The position numbers were made by a program, and so were the translations under genes. This document shows, in pieces, positions 60,005-64,000 of a DNA stretch of 64,000 nucleotides. The stretch is from positions 124,001 to 188,000 of the forward strand of contig NZ_JAGJCB010000001.1 in assembly GCF_017814435.1 (NCBI RefSeq). Direction: 5' to 3'. Under the pieces are notes generated by a model. That model was not told the origin of the DNA. It saw only the letters and a list, made by a program, of their open reading frames with translations, and did not search any database. This stretch comes from Mariniflexile gromovii. Its GTDB lineage: Bacteria; Bacteroidota; Bacteroidia; Flavobacteriales; Flavobacteriaceae. Position 1 is the stretch's first letter, and every line of letters starts with the position of its first letter.

Positions 60005-61741
60005 ATGGCGCAAAAAATAAATAATCTTAATTTTGAAGAGTTAAAAAGGAAATCTTTTTTTAAGCTAGCAATGCTTATCTATTTGTCAGCTATTTTAACT
60101 AATATTTTCTACGTAATTAGTAGTTATAATAATAATCTAATAGCTTCTGCCATTATTACTTTATTTCCTCTTGTTGGTTTTTGTATAAGTGTTTATGTTC
60201 TTTTAGTGAGACGAAATTATTTAGCAGGCCCTTATATTGTTTATATTGTTTTGGGTATTTCTACAGTATGTTTGTCTTATTTAGAAGGTTTGATGTCTGG
60301 TTACTATTGGTATCAATTAGGATTGATTTTTGTCTTACCGTATGTTATTCGTCATGAAGTATATTTCCAAAAGCATACGAATATTCTTTATTCCATGGTC
60401 TTCCTATTTATAGTTACATCAGTTTTAATTTCTCCTATGTATTCTGTTTATTATGAGCATTTAACTCATGAACAGACACATTTTAAATTCATTTTAAATT
60501 CATTGGTTTGTTTTGTACTAACCATGATTTTTTCAATGCAGGCACTCACACACAATAAATCATATATAAAAAGAATTTATAATGACAAAAAACAAGCTGT
60601 AAGCGAGAAAGATAGAAGAACCAAAGTGTTGTCCAATTTAGGGCATGAATTACGAACACAAATTAACAGTATCAATGGTGTTACCCAATTAATTTTAGGA
60701 GATACCCCAAACAAAGCTCCCAATACTAAGTATTTTGAAATATTGGATCATTGCAATAACAATATGCTTTTGTTGGTTAACGATATGCTTGATATACATA
60801 AAATTGAATCAGGACTTTTTGAATTAATCAACGAGCCGAAAGTGTTATATGATTTTCTAAACAAAATTACAATCCCGTTTATTGGTAAGGCAGAAGAAAA
60901 AAATTTGGAACTTCATTCTCAAATTGATTCAAAATTGGTAGGAATAGTAGTTAGTATTGACGAAAAACGCTTTGCTCAAGTCATATATAATTTGATATCG
61001 AACGCTATAAAATTTACGGAACAAGGACGAATAACTTTTTCTGCAGAACTGATCAATTTAGATAACGATACTGTAGAAATCCAATTTAGTGTTATAGATA
61101 CAGGAATTGGTATTGCCCCTAATAATATTAAAAAAGTATTTGAAAGTTTCCATCAAATTACCAATGAAAACAACCCAGTTTATGGCGGTACAGGTTTAGG
61201 GTTAGCAATATCGCAATCTATAATAGAAGCCATGAATTCTGAGATAAAAATAGAAAGCAAATTAAATAAAGGTACTTGCTTTAAATTTACTTTAACTTTA
61301 AAACGCCTTGCTTTTTTACCAAATAAATTACACAAAGAAGAAATTTTTAATATTGATTTTTTAATGAGCTCATCGGTATTATTAGTTGAAGATAACATGA
61401 TAAGTATGATGTATGCTAAAAAACTATTGGAAAAACATGTTACAAAAATTTATGAAGCTACAAATGGTGTTGAAGCGATATTAAAAGTAAAATCTTATAA
61501 CGATATTGATTTGGTGTTTTTAGATTTAGAAATGCCTCAAATGAATGGATTTAAAGCTATAAGTCATATAAAAGAGCACAGACCGAATTTAATAGTTATT
61601 GCATTTACGGCTAACATACCAAGTACAGAACTCATTAATAAGTTGGATGATTTAGGGTTTGACGACATACTATCCAAACCCTTTAGCAAACAAGATGTTT
61701 TTGCAATTTTGAAAAAATATGATAAAACATTGGTTGTTTAA
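60005..61741 (+). CDS. hybrid sensor histidine kinase / response regulator
   Basis: 578 residues from the ATG at 60005. An upstream TTG at 59984 would add 7 residues and is less likely. About six membrane spans fill residues 20-185, followed by a dimerisation domain with H-box SNLGHELRTQINSI (His214), ATPase with NLISNAIKFTEQGRI (N-box), DTGIGI and GGTGLGLAIS, then a C-terminal receiver domain with phospho-acceptor Asp507 in VFLDLEMPQMNG. The H-box has Gln where most kinases have Pro (HELRTQ rather than HELRTP). No DNA-binding output or cognate regulator lies next to it. Confidence 0.9.
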   Translation: MAQKINNLNFEELKRKSFFKLAMLIYLSAILTNIFYVISSYNNNLIASAIITLFPLVGFCISVYVLLVRRNYLAGPYIVYIVLGISTVCLSYLEGLMSGYYWYQLGLIFVLPYVIRHEVYFQKHTNILYSMVFLFIVTSVLISPMYSVYYEHLTHEQTHFKFILNSLVCFVLTMIFSMQALTHNKSYIKRIYNDKKQAVSEKDRRTKVLSNLGHELRTQINSINGVTQLILGDTPNKAPNTKYFEILDHCNNNMLLLVNDMLDIHKIESGLFELINEPKVLYDFLNKITIPFIGKAEEKNLELHSQIDSKLVGIVVSIDEKRFAQVIYNLISNAIKFTEQGRITFSAELINLDNDTVEIQFSVIDTGIGIAPNNIKKVFESFHQITNENNPVYGGTGLGLAISQSIIEAMNSEIKIESKLNKGTCFKFTLTLKRLAFLPNKLHKEEIFNIDFLMSSSVLLVEDNMISMMYAKKLLEKHVTKIYEATNGVEAILKVKSYNDIDLVFLDLEMPQMNGFKAISHIKEHRPNLIVIAFTANIPSTELINKLDDLGFDDILSKPFSKQDVFAILKKYDKTLVV

Positions 61742-61948
61742 AAAAAAAACATCTGAAATAAACTATTAAATAAGAGTTCAATATTCAATACAAACGACTC
61801 TCTAGCGTTAACTAAAGAAAAGAACAACATTTTTTACAAGAAAGAAATGTAATGAAAGTACAATAACGTTTTGTTGAAGCGGGAGTTAATAAACTTTATA
61901 TATTTTTAGAATATTTCATAAAATAAAACAAGAAACAAAAACTTTCAA

Positions 61949-62275
61949 TCAATTGGAAACCACCTTCAGACCAATAATTGAGGCAATAAGTGTGGTAATA
62001 AAGAAAATCCTCCAAAAACTTGCTGGTTCTTTAAAAACTATAATACCAAGCAACACGGTTCCCACTGCTCCAATACCAGTCCAAACTGCATAAGCAGTCC
62101 CAATAGGAAGCTGGTTGGTTGCTTTTATTAGCAATGCCATACTTAATATTAAAAATCCCAAAAAGCCTGCATACCAATAGATAGACTCGTTTCCAATGGT
62201 TTCTTTAGCTTTTCCTAAACAAAAAGCAAATGCAACTTCCGATAATCCAGCAATAATTAAGATGAACCAATTCAT
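61949..62275 (-). CDS. small multidrug resistance (SMR) family transporter
   Basis: 108 residues with four hydrophobic spans. WFILIIAGLSEVAFAFCLGKA contains the conserved Glu of TM1 and YAVWTGIGAVGTVLLGIIVFKEP is the SMR TM3/loop signature. These are EmrE/SugE-type proteins. Gly spacing favours the SugE (Gdx, guanidinium) side, but that call is weak. It is 23 bp downstream of thrC on the same strand and may be co-transcribed. Confidence 0.85.
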   Translation of the reverse strand: MNWFILIIAGLSEVAFAFCLGKAKETIGNESIYWYAGFLGFLILSMALLIKATNQLPIGTAYAVWTGIGAVGTVLLGIIVFKEPASFWRIFFITTLIASIIGLKVVSN

Positions 62276-62298
62276 AGAGATTTAAAATAAAACAGAAA

Positions 62299-63594
62299 TT
62301 ACTTCTTCAATAAAAAAGCTTTTAAATCATTATAATTTGAAATAATAATTGATACTTTTTCTTTACCCATAACAGATTGAATTTGTGAGGGCAAAGGTTG
62401 CTTTACCTTAACTACTTCTTCAACTACATCTAAAAACTTTGTTGGGTGTGCTGTTTCTAAAAATACACAATGTGCGTTAGGGTTTTCTTTTAAATATTCC
62501 TTGCAGCCTAAATAACCAACAGCGCCATGTGGGTCGGCTACATAGTTGTAATTTGCGTGCATTTCTAACATGGCTTTTTTGGTTTCATCATCAGAATAAC
62601 TAAATGATGTTAGATTTGTTTTTAAGACGTCAAAATTATTTTTGTAAATTTCTTGAATACGAACAAAGTTACTTGGTGCGCCAACATCCATGGCGTTGCT
62701 TATGGTTTGTACTGATGGTTTTGGTTCGTATAATTGCGATATTAAATAACGTGTCACAACGTTATTGGCGTTGTTAGATGCGACAAAATGTTTAATAGGC
62801 AAACCTAATTGTTGAGCCATCATACCCGCGCATATATTCCCGAAATTACCACTTGGTACCGAAAACACAATGTTTTTATGTTGCTTGTGCAACTGTTTAT
62901 AAGCGAACATAAAATAGAATAATTGTGGCAACCAACGCGCTACGTTTATGGAGTTTGCAGAGGTTAACTGCATTTGGTTGGTAAGTTCTTCGTCTAAAAA
63001 TGCGGTTTTCACCATGGCTTGACAATCGTCAAAAGTACCATTAACTTCCAGTGCCTTAATATTTTGGCCTAAAGTGGTTAATTGCATTTCTTGTATGTCG
63101 CTCACCTTTCCGCTAGGGTAAAGTATCACCACATTAACACCTTTTACACCTAAAAAACCATTGGCAACCGCTCCGCCTGTATCTCCAGAAGTTGCTACCA
63201 AAACAGTAACTTCTTTATCGTTGTTTTGGTTGAAATAGCCTAAACATCGTGCCATAAAACGTGCTCCAACATCTTTAAACGCCATGGTTGGACCATGAAA
63301 CAGTTCCAATGTTGAAATGTTTTCATTCAGTTTTACAACTGGGAAATCGAATGATAAAGTTTCTTCAACAATTGTTTTTAAAATTTCCTCGGGAATTTCT
63401 GGTGACACAAATTGTTTAATCGCTTCAAAAGCAATTTCAGAATGCGATAAATTATCAATATTTTCAAAAAAACTTTTTGGTAAAGGTGTGACAGTTTCAG
63501 GGAAGTACAATCCTTTATCTGGTGCAATTCCTTTTACAACGGCATCTTTAAACGACGTATTTGGTGCTTTATGGTTTAATGAGTAGTAGTTCAT
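62299..63594 (-). CDS. thrC: threonine synthase
   Basis: 431 residues. It starts MNYYSLNHKAPNTSFKDAVVKGIAPDKGLYFPE, the PLP-binding Lys is in GPTMAFKDVGARFMARCL, then VLVATSGDTGGAVANGFLG and the phosphate-binding VPSGNFGNICAGMM. It converts phosphohomoserine to threonine. It is the longer, two-domain type seen in E. coli and yeast. It is downstream of thrB on the same strand (112 bp apart). Confidence 0.95.
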   Translation of the reverse strand: MNYYSLNHKAPNTSFKDAVVKGIAPDKGLYFPETVTPLPKSFFENIDNLSHSEIAFEAIKQFVSPEIPEEILKTIVEETLSFDFPVVKLNENISTLELFHGPTMAFKDVGARFMARCLGYFNQNNDKEVTVLVATSGDTGGAVANGFLGVKGVNVVILYPSGKVSDIQEMQLTTLGQNIKALEVNGTFDDCQAMVKTAFLDEELTNQMQLTSANSINVARWLPQLFYFMFAYKQLHKQHKNIVFSVPSGNFGNICAGMMAQQLGLPIKHFVASNNANNVVTRYLISQLYEPKPSVQTISNAMDVGAPSNFVRIQEIYKNNFDVLKTNLTSFSYSDDETKKAMLEMHANYNYVADPHGAVGYLGCKEYLKENPNAHCVFLETAHPTKFLDVVEEVVKVKQPLPSQIQSVMGKEKVSIIISNYNDLKAFLLKK

Positions 63595-63706
63595 TGTTTT
63601 AAAATTGGCCGATGACAGAAGACGGAAGACCGTAATATGTTACCGAGGTTTTATTAATGTTTTTATGAAATGCGTGCATTATTATAGAATTTAATAAAAT
63701 CTTCTT

Positions 63707-64000
63707 CTAATATATAATTTTAACGCCTTTATTGTTGATTTTAGAGACATGAATATCAAAATCTATTTCCGTATTTGAATATACTTTTTTCATTGCATCT
63801 TTCACATTTTTAGCGTTTTCAATTCCTTTACTTAAAGAAAATATTGAAGGTCCTGAGCCTGAAATTCCTGCACCTAACGCACCTGCTTTTAAAGCTTCGG
63901 TTTTTACTTTGTTGTAATGTGGAATTAGTTGACTTCTATAGGGCTCTACAATCACATCGTTAAGTGAGCGCTGTATTAAGCCAAAATCACCAGTATGTAG
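63707..64000 (-). CDS. thrB: homoserine kinase, C-terminal part (N-terminus beyond window)
   Basis: 98 codons are open to the window edge in frame, reading LHTGDFGLIQRSLNDVIVEPYR and then PHYNKVKTEALKAGALGAGISGSGPSIFSLSKG. The GAGISGSGPSIFAL-type block is the GHMP-kinase C-terminal motif of homoserine kinase. The gene continues past 64000, and a GTG at 63955 is an internal Val and not a start. It phosphorylates homoserine for thrC, so thrB-thrC is a threonine operon. Confidence 0.9.
   Translation of the reverse strand, partial: LHTGDFGLIQRSLNDVIVEPYRSQLIPHYNKVKTEALKAGALGAGISGSGPSIFSLSKGIENAKNVKDAMKKVYSNTEIDFDIHVSKINNKGVKIIY

Noticed and set aside
63707-63955. Homoserine kinase fragment starting at the GTG at 63955
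   Set aside because: The frame continues without a stop to the window edge, and the upstream residues also fit homoserine kinase. The GTG is an internal Val.

Overview
The window is a piece of chromosome from a member of the Flavobacteriaceae (Bacteroidota). The evidence is low G+C with AT-rich intergenic DNA, type IX secretion genes (porQ, a PorP/SprF protein, a giant adhesin with a gliding-motility-type C-terminal domain), flavobacterial families (DUF3822, DUF4126, DUF4256, the DUF5117/5118-type zinc metalloprotease), and promoter-like TAnnTTTG boxes instead of sigma-70 boxes. I cannot name the genus. I see no phage, IS element, CRISPR array or tRNA. The window is mostly core chromosome plus one accessory surface-adhesin locus.

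Layout. 1-9954: ACP phosphodiesterase (cut by the window edge), phosphoglucosamine mutase, a DUF3124 lipoprotein, MarC, DUF4256, an LpxL-like acyltransferase, rhomboid protease, Lon, PorQ and Cmk. 10042-17486: a LysM/BON protein, rpsA with a long structured leader, pyrR, pyrB, ribonuclease Z surrounded by three small STAS-like proteins, and pdxH. 17647-31100: a CAP-domain lipoprotein, then a leftward operon made of a small exported protein, a 2429-residue repeat adhesin, a PorP/SprF protein and two OmpA/PD40 proteins. This reads as one type IX-secreted surface system. 31497-38598: a polyphosphate cluster (sixA, ppk1, ppx), a beta-barrel protein, MiaE, a lipoprotein and dnaX. 38854-41238: an alpha/beta hydrolase, a hypothetical protein, a structured RNA element and the RNase P RNA gene. 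41272-51271: rsmD, DUF3822, a RecD-like helicase, DUF4126, then kdsB-HAD-kdnB-like (Kdo metabolism), and a sigma factor followed by a 60-residue protein, MscS, a GIN-domain protein and a LapA-like protein (envelope-stress flavour). 51660-64000: zinc metalloprotease, oxidoreductase, YebC, pterin dehydratase, a second copy of the structured RNA element, gcvT-glsA-epimerase, a hybrid histidine kinase, an SMR transporter and thrC-thrB (thrB cut by the window edge).

The two observations I consider strongest are these. (1) A dispersed RNA-like element at 40682-40765 and 56779-56930. Both copies fold into the same three-way junction, with five fully compensatory base-pair changes between them. (2) A direct repeat of about 1.55 kb, apparently perfect, inside the adhesin gene (25089-26642 and 26943-28496, period 1854 bp = 618 residues), laid over an array of 88-residue units. 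Secondary items are a pseudoknot-capable rpsA leader, a possible ~100-nt transcript at 51540-51640, heptameric tandem arrays beside the pyrB and dnaX starts, and a cluster of STAS-like proteins around ribonuclease Z.

All assignments come from reading translated sequence and motifs. No database search or folding program was run. Coordinates of RNA features are hand-derived and may be off by a few bases.
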